7,142 nucleotides of DNA from Nitrospirota bacterium (GCA_023248415.1 JAHFEP010000148.1:1-7142); one strand, 5' to 3'; numbered from the stretch's first letter, positions 1 through 6,581 are shown. Numbers and translations: made by a program. The notes: generated by a model from the letters alone, not told the origin.

Positions 1-3
1 TCT

Positions 4-1071
4 TTACGAAGCCGCCACATATTTAGAAATTAAATCACCAACCTCTGTTGTTGAAAATCCCATCTTCCCTGCTGCAAGGCTTTTTATGTCCTTGCTTACA
101 GCCTTCATTACAGCCTTTTCAATATCCAATGCTGCCTCTTCCTCTCCAATATGCTCTAAGAGCATTCCGCCAGCACATATTGCTGCAAGCGGGTTTATTA
201 CATTTTTCCCTGTATACTTTGGCGCAGAGCCGCCTATTGGTTCAAACATGGATGTGCCTTGAGGATTGATATTCCCTCCAGCAGCAATACCCATTCCTCC
301 CTGAATCATTGCGCCAAGGTCAGTTATAATATCACCAAACATATTGTCAGTAACAATAACATCAAACCATTCAGGGTTCTTTACCATCCACATGGTTGTT
401 GCATCCACATGCGCATAGTCAGTTGTTACATCGGGATATTCCTTCTTAACCTCATTGAATGCCCTCTCCCATAAGTCAAAGGCGTAGGTCAGGACATTTG
501 TTTTGCCGCATAGCGTAAGCTTCTTTCTCTTGTTCCTCTTTCTTGTATACTCAAAGGCATATCTGATACAGCGCTCAACACCCTTTCTTGTGTTAATAGA
601 CTCCTGAACAGCAACCTCATCAGGTGTCCCCTTTTTTAATGTGCCGCCTGCGCCTGCATAGAGGCCTTCTGTATTCTCCCTTACAACAACAAAGTCTATG
701 TCCTCTGGCTTTTTATTCTTTAAAGGCGTATCAACTCCGGCATAGAGTTTTACAGGCCTAAGATTAATATATTGGTCAAGCTCAAACCTCAGCCTTAATA
801 AAAGCCCCTTTTCAAGTATGCCGGGCTTTACATCTGGATGTCCGATTGCGCCAAGAAATATTGCCTTGAATTTTCTAAGTTCATTTAATGCAGAGTCAGG
901 CAGTATCTCACCTGTCTTTAAATACCTCTCGCCTCCCAAATCAAAATTGGTTAAATCAAGTTTAAATCCCTTTTTTGCAGCAGCAGCCTTTAATACCTTA
1001 ATCCCCTCTGCAACTACTTCGGGCCCTGTGCCGTCGCCTGGCAGAACTGCAATCTTGTGTGTTTTAGACAT
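4..1071 (-). CDS. leuB: 3-isopropylmalate dehydrogenase (LeuB)
   Basis: Cytosolic enzyme that oxidises and decarboxylates 3-isopropylmalate to 2-ketoisocaproate, normally with NAD+ and Mg2+/Mn2+. The 355-aa product matches the usual family length (about 350-360) and starts with the family N-terminus IAVLPGDGTGPEV (7-19). Visible motifs are the substrate arginines in the LRLRFELDQYINLRP stretch (92-106), RENTEGLY (131-138) with the catalytic Tyr, GKTNVL (189-194) with the catalytic Lys, and the metal-binding aspartates in TDNMFGDIITDLGA (241-254). The cofactor loop reads EPIGGSAPKYTGKNVINP (277-294), with Gly where classical LeuB has His in EPVHGSAP. I recall this variant in a LeuB branch of Deltaproteobacteria and relatives, so it is unlikely to be a defect. 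The isocitrate and tartrate dehydrogenases are homologues, but the leu neighbours decide the call. Its GGAGG lies about 12 nt before the ATG, rather far. It is last of the four leu genes, 33 nt after leuD. Confidence 0.96.
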   Translation of the reverse strand: MSKTHKIAVLPGDGTGPEVVAEGIKVLKAAAAKKGFKLDLTNFDLGGERYLKTGEILPDSALNELRKFKAIFLGAIGHPDVKPGILEKGLLLRLRFELDQYINLRPVKLYAGVDTPLKNKKPEDIDFVVVRENTEGLYAGAGGTLKKGTPDEVAVQESINTRKGVERCIRYAFEYTRKRNKRKKLTLCGKTNVLTYAFDLWERAFNEVKKEYPDVTTDYAHVDATTMWMVKNPEWFDVIVTDNMFGDIITDLGAMIQGGMGIAAGGNINPQGTSMFEPIGGSAPKYTGKNVINPLAAICAGGMLLEHIGEEEAALDIEKAVMKAVSKDIKSLAAGKMGFSTTEVGDLISKYVAAS

Positions 1072-1104
1072 CTAATTATAAATCCTCCTTCATTTTTGAA
1101 TTTT

Positions 1105-1605
1105 TCATTTTGATTTTTGAATCCTGTTTTTTGTCCACTCCATCAGCCCCCCTGCATTAATAAGCTCCTGCATAAATAGCGGTATTGGACTGACCTTGTA
1201 ATCCTCTTTTTTAGTAAGGTTTTTAATTATCCCCTTTTCAGTATCAACCTCTATCTCATCGCCCTCTTTTATCTTATCAGATGCCTCTGGCGATTCTAAA
1301 ATAGGCAGACCTATATTAAATGCATTTCTGTAAAATATCCTTGCAAAGGATTTGGCGATAACACATGAAATATTGCACGCCTTTATTGAAATAGGCGCAT
1401 GTTCCCTTGATGAGCCGCATCCAAAGTTCTTGCCTGCAACAATGATATCGCCCTTCTTTATCTTCTTTGCAAAGTCCTTGTCAGCATCCTCCATGCAGTG
1501 TTTTGCAAGTTCTGCTGGGTCTGATGTGTTCAGATATCTTGCAGGTATTATTGCATCAGTATCTATATCGCTCCCGAATTTCCACACATGACCCTTGAGC
1601 ATCAT
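1105..1605 (-). CDS. leuD: 3-isopropylmalate dehydratase small subunit (LeuD)
   Basis: Small subunit of isopropylmalate isomerase. It forms the swivelling domain that completes the active site with LeuC and converts 2-isopropylmalate to 3-isopropylmalate. The 166-aa product belongs to the short form (about 160-170 aa) rather than the roughly 200-aa enterobacterial form. Visible motifs are FGSDIDTDAIIPARYL (10-25), GKNFGCGSSREHAP (58-71), the family hallmark, and FYRNAFNIGLP (91-101). The flexible loop reads ARYLNTSD; loop sequence is known to influence substrate choice in this superfamily, and the leu context argues for isopropylmalate rather than homoaconitate. Two ATG codons are adjacent (1605 and 1602). 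The first overlaps the leuC stop as ATGA, and GAGGAG stands 5 nt before it and 8 nt before the second, so the product is 165 or 166 aa. The overlap suggests translational coupling with leuC. Confidence 0.96.
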   Translation of the reverse strand: MMLKGHVWKFGSDIDTDAIIPARYLNTSDPAELAKHCMEDADKDFAKKIKKGDIIVAGKNFGCGSSREHAPISIKACNISCVIAKSFARIFYRNAFNIGLPILESPEASDKIKEGDEIEVDTEKGIIKNLTKKEDYKVSPIPLFMQELINAGGLMEWTKNRIQKSK

Positions 1606-2864
1606 TTTAACTCCTCAGGCGAGCCGATTCTTCCAAGCACAGCAGATGCAGCAGCAATTGCAGGGTTTGAAAGATAGACCTCGCTCTCAGGATGTCCCAT
1701 CCTGCCTACAAAATTCCTGTTGGATGTTGCAACTGCCCTCTCGCCTTTTGCAAGTACGCCCATGTGCCCGCCAAGGCACGGCCCGCAGGTTGGTGTGGAG
1801 ATTGAGGCATTGGCATCAAGGAATATATCAAAGAGCCCCTCCTTCATTGCCTGCCTGTACACCTCCTGAGTTGCTGGTATCACAATCATCCTTACATAGG
1901 GCGCAACCTTTTTGCCTTTTATTACAGATGCTGCCTCTCTTAAATCCTCTATCCTGCCGTTTGTGCATGAGCCGATAAAGACCTGGTCAATGGTTACATG
2001 ATTCAATTCACTCACAAATTTTGTATTCTCAGGAAGATGAGGACATGCAACAACAGGTTCAATCTTATTGCAGTCGTATTCTCTTACATCAACATATTTT
2101 GCATCTTTATCGCTCTGATAAAATTTATACGGCCTCTTTGCCCTTCCTTTTATATATTCCTCTGTAATCTTATCAGGTGGTATAATGCCATTCTTTGCGC
2201 CTGCCTCAATTGCCATGTTGCACATGGTAAGCCTTCCAGCCATTCCCATATTTTCTATTGTCTCGCCTGTAAGCTCCATTGCGCGATACAATGCCCCATC
2301 TACACCAATGTCACCGATTGTGTAGAGTATCAAATCCTTGCCGCTTACCCATTTGTTTAGCTTGCCGCGATAGATAAACTTCATTGACTCAGGCACCTTA
2401 AACCATATCTCGCCAGTAATCATTGCAGCAGCAACATCTGTGCTTCCAACACCTGTTGAAAATGCCCCGAGTCCGCCATAAGTGCATGTATGGCTGTCCG
2501 CGCCGATAACGACATCACCTGGGCCAACAATCCCCTGCTCTGGCAAAAGGGCATGCTCCACACCCATCCTGCCTACTTCAAAGTATAAAGAAAGGTTGTG
2601 TTCTTTGGCAAACTCCCTGAGCATCTTTGTCTGCTCAGCAGACTGAATATCCTTATTTGGTGCAAAGTGGTCAGGCACAAGAGCAATCCTGTCCTTGTCA
2701 AAGACCTTTTTAGCCCCTGCCTTTTTAAACTCCTTTATTGCAATTGGCGCAGTAATGTCATTTGCAAGGACAATATCAACCTTGCAATTGAGAAGCTCGC
2801 CGGGTGTAACTGCCTCTTTTCCACAGTGAGCAGCAAGTATCTTTTCTGTTATGGTCATTTTCAT
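1602..2864 (-). CDS. leuC: 3-isopropylmalate dehydratase large subunit (LeuC)
   Basis: Large, [4Fe-4S]-carrying subunit of isopropylmalate isomerase and partner of LeuD. It belongs to the aconitase superfamily. With the start chosen here it is 420 aa, matching the short archaeal/HacA-like LeuC type (about 418-420 aa), whereas the E. coli type is about 466 aa. Numbered from this start, motifs are MTITEKILAAH near the N-terminus, GADSHTCTYGG (121-131), GSCTNGR with cluster Cys300, TCGPC with Cys360 and Cys363, and TSNRNFVGRMGHP (380-392). All three cluster cysteines are present. The frame is open to an ATG at 2885, but that codon is formed by the tip of a palindromic repeat, has no properly spaced Shine-Dalgarno and would add seven non-conserved residues. 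The ATG at 2864 has AGAGAG 8 nt upstream and gives the family-like MKMTITEK start; the ATG at 2858 is a less likely alternative. The stop overlaps leuD. Confidence 0.95.
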   Translation of the reverse strand: MKMTITEKILAAHCGKEAVTPGELLNCKVDIVLANDITAPIAIKEFKKAGAKKVFDKDRIALVPDHFAPNKDIQSAEQTKMLREFAKEHNLSLYFEVGRMGVEHALLPEQGIVGPGDVVIGADSHTCTYGGLGAFSTGVGSTDVAAAMITGEIWFKVPESMKFIYRGKLNKWVSGKDLILYTIGDIGVDGALYRAMELTGETIENMGMAGRLTMCNMAIEAGAKNGIIPPDKITEEYIKGRAKRPYKFYQSDKDAKYVDVREYDCNKIEPVVACPHLPENTKFVSELNHVTIDQVFIGSCTNGRIEDLREAASVIKGKKVAPYVRMIVIPATQEVYRQAMKEGLFDIFLDANASISTPTCGPCLGGHMGVLAKGERAVATSNRNFVGRMGHPESEVYLSNPAIAAASAVLGRIGSPEELK

Positions 2865-2872
2865 GGTTGTTG

Positions 2873-2878
2873 CTCTCT
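2873..2878 (-). promoter_or_regulatory. Probable leuC ribosome binding site
   Basis: AGAGAG lies 8 nt before the ATG at 2864 and just outside the palindromic repeat that ends at 2881. It is a weak Shine-Dalgarno match. It still decides between the three candidate Met codons at 2885, 2864 and 2858, because the first has only an AGGA almost touching it and the last has none. Confidence 0.5.
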
Positions 2879-2880
2879 TT

Positions 2881-2973
2881 GTCATTCCTGCGAAAGCAGG
2901 AATCCAGAGTCTTTGAAATGATTCATTGCTTTTGCATGGGAAATGTCTGGATTCCCGCCTACGCGGGAATGAC
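2881..2973. repeat. Palindromic intergenic repeat, copy A (93 bp)
   Basis: On the plus strand the element opens with GTCATTCCTGC and closes with GCGGGAATGAC, so its ends are inverted repeats. Each arm is itself a hairpin: ATTCCTGC/GCAGGAAT around GAAA on the left, and ATTCCCGC/GCGGGAAT around CTAC on the right. Inside are CCAGA/TCTGG and a central TGCTTTTGCA (2927-2936) shared with copy B. It fills most of the leuA-leuC gap. It looks like a REP/MITE-type non-autonomous element. If transcribed, it would fold between the two cistrons and could protect or separate segments of the leu mRNA. No coding capacity is seen. Confidence 0.85.
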
Positions 2974-3043
2974 AGACATAGGCATTTAAATAATCAGCAA
3001 AGTATACACAAACTATCCCTTCAAATCAAGCCCTTTCCTTTTC

Positions 3044-4558
3044 TTATTTTTTGCTCTTTTTAATATACACCAGCTTGTTTAATGCATTGATATATGCCTT
3101 TGCGCTGGCAACAATAATATCAGTGTCAGCTCCATGACCCCTTACTGTCCGCTCATCTTCTTCAAGAGATACTGTCACCTCTCCAAGCGCATCTGTGCCG
3201 CCTGTTATGCTCTTTACCTCAAATTTTAAAAGAATGCTTTTTGTCTGGGTGATAGATGCTATTGCCTTGTATGTAGCATCAACAGGCCCGTCTCCATGCT
3301 CTTCCTTTTCCACAATATGGTCGTCCACCTTTAGCTTTAATCTTGCAGACGGTTTCACATTAATGCCGCCAGATATTGTTAAATCAATTAGGCTGTAGAC
3401 CTCTGGTATCCTTGATATCTCTTCTGATACGAGGGTCTCAATATCCTCATCGTATATACCCTTCTTCTGGTCAGCAAGATGCTTGAATTTCTCAAAGGCG
3501 CTTTCAATCTCCTCCTGTGTTAAATCGTAGCCGAGATCCTTCAGCCTTGCCTTGAACGCATGCCTGCCCGAATGTTTGCCGAGCACAAGCTTGGCGCTGT
3601 GCAGGCCAATAGTTTCAGGGTTAATTATCTCGTATGTTGTCTTTTCTTTTAGCAGACCGTCCTGATGTATGCCTGCCTCATGTGCAAAGGCATTTGCGCC
3701 AACTATTGCCTTATTCGGCTGAACAGGGATGCCTGTTATCTTTGTGATAAGCCTGCTTGAACGTATAATCTCTTTTGTATTAATATTTGTATCTGCATTG
3801 TAAAAATCCCTGCGCGTCCTTAATGCCATCACAACCTCTTCCATAGAGCAGTTTCCAGCGCGTTCGCCAATGCCGTTGATTGTGCACTCCACCTGTCCAG
3901 CGCCATTTAAAATAGCTGAGAGTGAATTTGCAACAGCAAGGCCAAGATCATTGTGGCAGTGGACAGAGATTACAGCCTTATCCCCAATCCTCTCCTTTAT
4001 TGCCTTTATAACCCTGCCAAACTCCTCAGCCGTTGTATATCCAACTGTATCAGGTATATTCACAGTAGTTGCGCCTGCCTCAATAACAGCATCAATTACC
4101 TCAAGTAAATAATTCAGGTCTGTCCTTGTGGCATCCATGGGTGAGAATTCAACATCATCTACAAAGCCCTTTGCAAGCTTCACCATCTCAGCAGATATTT
4201 TTATTGCCTGCTCGCGGCTGACCCTGAACTGATGCTTTAGATGTATGTCTGATGTTGAATGGAATGTATGTATCCTCTTTTTAGGCGCATCCTTTAATGC
4301 CTCCCATGCCCTTTTTATATCCGTCTCTTTTGCCCTTGCAAGGCTGCAGATAACCGGGCCTTCAACCTCGCTGCCAATCCTCTTGATTGCCTCAAAGTCT
4401 CCGGCTGAGCTTATGGCAAAGCCAGCCTCAATTATATCAACACCCAAACGGTTAAGCTGTTTTGCAACCTGCAGCTTTTCTTCCACATTCATTGATGCGC
4501 CAGGCGACTGCTCGCCATCGCGGAGCGTTGTATCAAAGATTTTTATTATACGGGTCAT
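3044..4558 (-). CDS. leuA: 2-isopropylmalate synthase (LeuA)
   Basis: First committed enzyme of leucine synthesis, condensing acetyl-CoA with 2-ketoisovalerate to give 2-isopropylmalate. The 504-aa length fits the bacterial LeuA type 1 family (about 510-520). The TIM-barrel catalytic domain spans roughly residues 5-270: FDTTLRDGEQSPG (8-20) with Arg13 and metal ligand Asp14, SVHCHNDLG (198-206) with metal ligands His200 and His202, and GIGERAGN (229-236) with Asn236. The linker carries HEAGIHQDG (293-301). The C-terminal LeuA dimer domain (about 370-500), which binds leucine for feedback inhibition, includes GDGPVDA (422-428), TGGTDALGE (452-460) and GHGADTDIIVASAKAYINALN-like sequence to the end. 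Citramalate synthase and homocitrate synthase are relatives; the leuCDB neighbours and T-box favour LeuA. It is preceded by an excellent Shine-Dalgarno and by a leucine T-box leader. Confidence 0.97.
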   Translation of the reverse strand: MTRIIKIFDTTLRDGEQSPGASMNVEEKLQVAKQLNRLGVDIIEAGFAISSAGDFEAIKRIGSEVEGPVICSLARAKETDIKRAWEALKDAPKKRIHTFHSTSDIHLKHQFRVSREQAIKISAEMVKLAKGFVDDVEFSPMDATRTDLNYLLEVIDAVIEAGATTVNIPDTVGYTTAEEFGRVIKAIKERIGDKAVISVHCHNDLGLAVANSLSAILNGAGQVECTINGIGERAGNCSMEEVVMALRTRRDFYNADTNINTKEIIRSSRLITKITGIPVQPNKAIVGANAFAHEAGIHQDGLLKEKTTYEIINPETIGLHSAKLVLGKHSGRHAFKARLKDLGYDLTQEEIESAFEKFKHLADQKKGIYDEDIETLVSEEISRIPEVYSLIDLTISGGINVKPSARLKLKVDDHIVEKEEHGDGPVDATYKAIASITQTKSILLKFEVKSITGGTDALGEVTVSLEEDERTVRGHGADTDIIVASAKAYINALNKLVYIKKSKK

Positions 4559-4562
4559 TATT

Positions 4563-4568
4563 CCTCCT
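4563..4568 (-). promoter_or_regulatory. leuA ribosome binding site
   Basis: AGGAGG lies 4 nt before the leuA ATG (4558), within GAGGAGGAATA. It is the strongest Shine-Dalgarno in the window and fixes the leuA start. It sits only 14 nt from the end of palindromic repeat copy B. Confidence 0.8.
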
Positions 4569-4582
4569 CATATATTATTTAT

Positions 4583-4690
4583 GTCATTCCTGCCTGTCGG
4601 CAGACAGGCGCAAGCAGGAAGGAGTCCAGTTTCTTTAGTTCCGTGCTTTTGCAGAAAGGGATTCTGGATTCCCGTTTTCACGGGAATGAC
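4583..4690. repeat. Palindromic intergenic repeat, copy B (108 bp), in the leuA leader
   Basis: Same family as the 2881-2973 element. It has the same GTCATTCC...GGAATGAC terminal inverted repeats, the same CTGGATTCCCG right arm and the same central TGCTTTTGCA (4644-4653). The right-arm hairpin is ATTCCCG/CGGGAAT around TTTTCA. The left arm differs: where copy A has a GAAA loop, copy B carries an extra nested palindrome (CCTGTC/GACAGG around GGCA). The element lies between the T-box terminator (ending at 4704) and the leuA ribosome site. Every antiterminated leu transcript should therefore contain it. Confidence 0.85.
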
Positions 4691-4703
4691 AAATTGATGT
4701 CTC

Positions 4704-4743
4704 AAATAAAAAAGCCCTCAATCCCAAAAGGGACGAGGGCTTT
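4704..4743 (-). terminator. T-box-controlled intrinsic terminator
   Basis: Read on the minus strand, AAAGCCCTC pairs with GAGGGCTTT and TCCC with GGGA around a TTTT loop, followed by TTTTTTATTT. This is a strong Rho-independent terminator. Its 5' half (4728-4737) is also the 3' strand of the T-box antiterminator, so the two folds exclude each other. Confidence 0.93.
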
Positions 4744-4953
4744 ATAAGCTCCCGTGGTACCACCCTTCTTCAGCCTTCTTGCGAAGACCCTTATTTTCTG
4801 CCCTTAACGCAGGCTCACGGCAGACTCTACTCGGCACTTATTGCCTTTCGCATCTGCGGCTCAGAGGCGAGTTCAACATTTTCCACTGCTGATTTGCACC
4901 CGACATCAGCTCTCTAAAAAGTTGTGAAATGTTTACTGCTCCTCATCACAGCC
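4704..4953 (-). ncRNA. Leucine-specific T-box riboswitch leader of leuACDB
   Basis: A cis-acting leader that senses uncharged tRNA-Leu and controls transcription termination before leuA. Minus-strand landmarks, in order: Stem I base GGCU/AGCC (4950-4953 with 4858-4861) and GAGG/CCUC (4941-4944 with 4864-4867); the GAGCAGUA loop-E-type motif; the AGAGAGCUGAUG distal Stem I element; the specifier CUC (4869-4871) in the GAACUCGCC context; Stem II GCAGA/UCUGC with an AGUAGA S-turn; the GCGUUAAGGGCA pseudoknot-like segment; Stem III CUUC-GCAA-GAAG. The T-box itself follows (4751-4767). The antiterminator reads AAGGG/CCCUU, a UGGUACC bulge, then ACGGG/CUCGU, with 3' strands at 4728-4737. CUC pairs with the GAG anticodon of tRNA-Leu, and UGGU in the bulge complements an ACCA acceptor end, consistent with discriminator A73 of tRNA-Leu. 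Specifier identity is inferred from position and context. Confidence 0.95.
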
Positions 4954-4954
4954 T

Positions 4955-4960
4955 ATATTA
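4955..4960 (-). promoter_or_regulatory. Possible -10 box for the leu leader
   Basis: TAATAT on the minus strand lies 1 nt before the first base of T-box Stem I, so a transcript starting about 7 nt downstream would begin near the base of Stem I. No convincing -35 hexamer is seen 16-18 nt upstream; that space holds a 14-bp tandem repeat. A leader-specific promoter is plausible because the leader must start near Stem I, but read-through from psd-pssA is an alternative. Confidence 0.3.
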
Positions 4961-4966
4961 CTACAG

Positions 4967-4994
4967 TTTTAAGCTCTAAGTCTTAAGTTCTAAG
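4967..4994 (-). repeat. 14-bp tandem repeat before the T-box
   Basis: On the minus strand CTTAGAACTTAAGA is followed directly by CTTAGAGCTTAAAA, matching at 12 of 14 positions. It lies in the 72-nt gap between the pssA stop and T-box Stem I. It could be a simple AT-rich duplication, an operator, or part of the leader promoter. Confidence 0.6.
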
Positions 4995-5025
4995 ATATTT
5001 TTGCTTAAGGCTTACGACAGCGGTA

Positions 5026-5826
5026 TTATATCTTTTTTTTATTAAGAATTATTTCCCTGTCTTCTAACTCTTCTTCCATCTCTTCTGTCTTTGTCTGCTC
5101 AGCCTTTGATTCTCTTAAGAGCATCCTGACTATTAATTCAATTATACCTGATGATGCATAAACTGCAAAGAATAAAAAGAGCATCAAATAAGGTTCAGCA
5201 GCAAACAGAACTAAAATCAGCACTGCTGCAACCAAAACCCTGAAGGGTTTGCGCTCTCTTAAATTGAATTCCTTAAAGCTCCTGTATTTTATATTGCTTA
5301 CCATTAAAAAGGCAAGTGTGTATGTCATTACCAGAATAACAAGGGGCCTTATTATTGCCTTGTCCATGCCTATGAAATGCTGGTCTAATAATATGGTTGT
5401 TGCTACAAGGCTTGCTGCAGCAGGTATTGGAAGCCCCAAAAAATACTTGCTGTCAACAGTGCCAACAAGCACATTAAACCTTGCAAGCCTCAAAGCGCCG
5501 CACACAACAAACAAGAATGCTGCAACCCAGCCTATACGGCCGTATGCATTCAGCGCCCATGAGAAGGCTAATAAACCAGGCGCCAGTCCAAAGGATACAA
5601 GGTCTGCAAGTGAGTCGTATTCTACGCCAAACCTGCTTGTTGACTTTGTAAGCCTTGCCACCTTGCCGTCTAAGTTATCAAAGATCGTTGCAATCAGGAT
5701 TGCAATTGCTGCAAGGAAATAGTCTTCATTAAAGGTAGCAATAATCGCATAAAAACCACTGAACATATTTGCAGTGGTAAAGAGATTTGGGATAATATAT
5801 ATCCCTTTTCTTGCCCTTTCCCTCAT
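5026..5826 (-). CDS. pssA: CDP-diacylglycerol-serine O-phosphatidyltransferase (PssA)
   Basis: Integral membrane enzyme that makes phosphatidylserine from CDP-diacylglycerol and L-serine. Its product feeds Psd, encoded just upstream. The CDP-alcohol phosphotransferase signature is complete: Asp50, Asp53-Gly54, Ala57-Arg58, Gly67, Asp71 and Asp75, with the correct 8-3-3 spacing. The N-terminal IYIIPNLFTTANMFSGFYA (9-27) is typical of the PssA branch rather than PgsA. Hydrophobic segments lie around 20-50, 76-95, 98-115, 131-147, 160-177 and 195-232. A charged, Glu/Lys-rich tail (about 238-266) follows, probably cytoplasmic and poorly conserved. The 266-aa length is normal for this type II (Bacillus-like) PssA. 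The ATG overlaps the psd stop as ATGA, with GGGGGTG a few bases before it, so the two are probably translationally coupled. Confidence 0.94.
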   Translation of the reverse strand: MRERARKGIYIIPNLFTTANMFSGFYAIIATFNEDYFLAAIAILIATIFDNLDGKVARLTKSTSRFGVEYDSLADLVSFGLAPGLLAFSWALNAYGRIGWVAAFLFVVCGALRLARFNVLVGTVDSKYFLGLPIPAAASLVATTILLDQHFIGMDKAIIRPLVILVMTYTLAFLMVSNIKYRSFKEFNLRERKPFRVLVAAVLILVLFAAEPYLMLFLFFAVYASSGIIELIVRMLLRESKAEQTKTEEMEEELEDREIILNKKKI

Positions 5827-6491
5827 TCTATCACCCCCAAAATGGTTACCCCCGCTATGGTCTTATTACCAACGAATACCCTTAATTTTACCCCAAGAGG
5901 CAGGTATATGTCAACCCTTGAGCCAAATCTTATAAGGCCAAATCTCTGTCCCCTTTCAACCTCGTCGCCCCTTTTAACCCAGCAGGCAATCCTCCTTGCA
6001 ATCAGTCCGGCTATCTGAATAAAAAGGATTTTTTTGCCTTCCGGGATTGATAAAAGCACTGCATTATGTTCATTCGCAAGGGATGCCATCTCCTTGTCAG
6101 CAGCCATAAATTTCCCCTTATTATAAAAGACCCCTGTTATGGTTCCTGAATATGGCACCCTGTTTACATGCACATCAAAGATATTCATAAAGATACTGAC
6201 CTTTAAACACTTCTCTTTTAGATATCTTCTCTCCTCAACCTCTTTTATCTCAATAATTTTGCCATCAGCAGGAGCAACTATCAGGCCTCTTCCCTTTGGT
6301 ATCTGCCGTTCAGGGTTTCTGAAAAACCAGATAATAAAAAGAGTGATGATGCCTAATATTATAGCTATTATTGTAAAGCCAATAAAATAGGCAATAAGGG
6401 ACAGAAACGCAGCAATTAGTATAAAAGGAATCCCTTCTAATGCAATTATTGTCTTTTCATTATGGCGCTGACGCTCCAAGCAGTCCCTCAC
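5823..6491 (-). CDS. psd: Phosphatidylserine decarboxylase proenzyme (Psd)
   Basis: Converts phosphatidylserine to phosphatidylethanolamine. It is made as a proenzyme that cleaves itself to give a pyruvoyl-bearing alpha chain. The 222-aa length matches the short PSD-A subfamily (about 210-220 aa). Two hydrophobic segments (about 21-40 and 42-56) anchor the N-terminus. FRNPER (57-62), APADGK (73-78, Asp76) and IFDVHVNRVP (104-113, His108) follow. The self-cleavage site is expected at Gly190-Ser191 in LIRFGSRVDIYLP; this subfamily uses GS where E. coli has LGST. The start is uncertain. GTG at 6491 is the first usable start codon in the frame but has no clear Shine-Dalgarno, and the first ~15 residues look unlike the family. 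TTG at 6479 is a weaker alternative. pssA overlaps its stop by 4 nt. Confidence 0.94.
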   Translation of the reverse strand: MRDCLERQRHNEKTIIALEGIPFILIAAFLSLIAYFIGFTIIAIILGIITLFIIWFFRNPERQIPKGRGLIVAPADGKIIEIKEVEERRYLKEKCLKVSIFMNIFDVHVNRVPYSGTITGVFYNKGKFMAADKEMASLANEHNAVLLSIPEGKKILFIQIAGLIARRIACWVKRGDEVERGQRFGLIRFGSRVDIYLPLGVKLRVFVGNKTIAGVTILGVIE

Positions 6492-6523
6492 TGTTTCAGC
6501 AAGATTAATGTAAACATATTGTT

Positions 6524-6552
6524 ATTATTACTCAATTTACATATTATTGCAA
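6524..6552 (-). promoter_or_regulatory. Candidate promoter for psd-pssA
   Basis: On the minus strand TTGCAA (6547-6552) is followed after 17 nt by AATAAT (6524-6529), together 9 of 12 matches to a sigma-70 consensus. It would give a leader of about 25 nt before the psd GTG. The surrounding DNA is very AT-rich, so chance matches are likely; TTGAGT (6530-6535) with TACATT (6507-6512) is a rival at the same spacing. Confidence 0.25.
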
Positions 6553-6581
6553 CAACTAAAAAGAAATTGTAAACAAAAATT

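Noticed and set aside
277..294. Missing His in the LeuB cofactor motif as a sign of inactivation (codons of EPIGGSAP; residue numbers given)
   Set aside because: The remaining catalytic and metal residues are intact and the GGSAPKYTGK form recurs in a natural LeuB branch as I recall, so it looks like a subfamily feature.
1595..2360. Plus-strand open frames opposite leuC
   Set aside because: They are antisense shadows of a gene with full family motifs; their translations are Cys/Leu/Gln-rich with no domain features.
2881..2973. CRISPR array or intrinsic terminator in the leuA-leuC gap
   Set aside because: There is a single palindromic unit with no regular spacers, and neither hairpin is followed by a T-run on the minus strand, so an interspersed repeat is the better reading.
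4559..4954. A leader peptide with Leu codons (classical attenuator) before leuA
   Set aside because: No small ORF with a ribosome site and a run of Leu codons is present; the structure is fully explained by a T-box.
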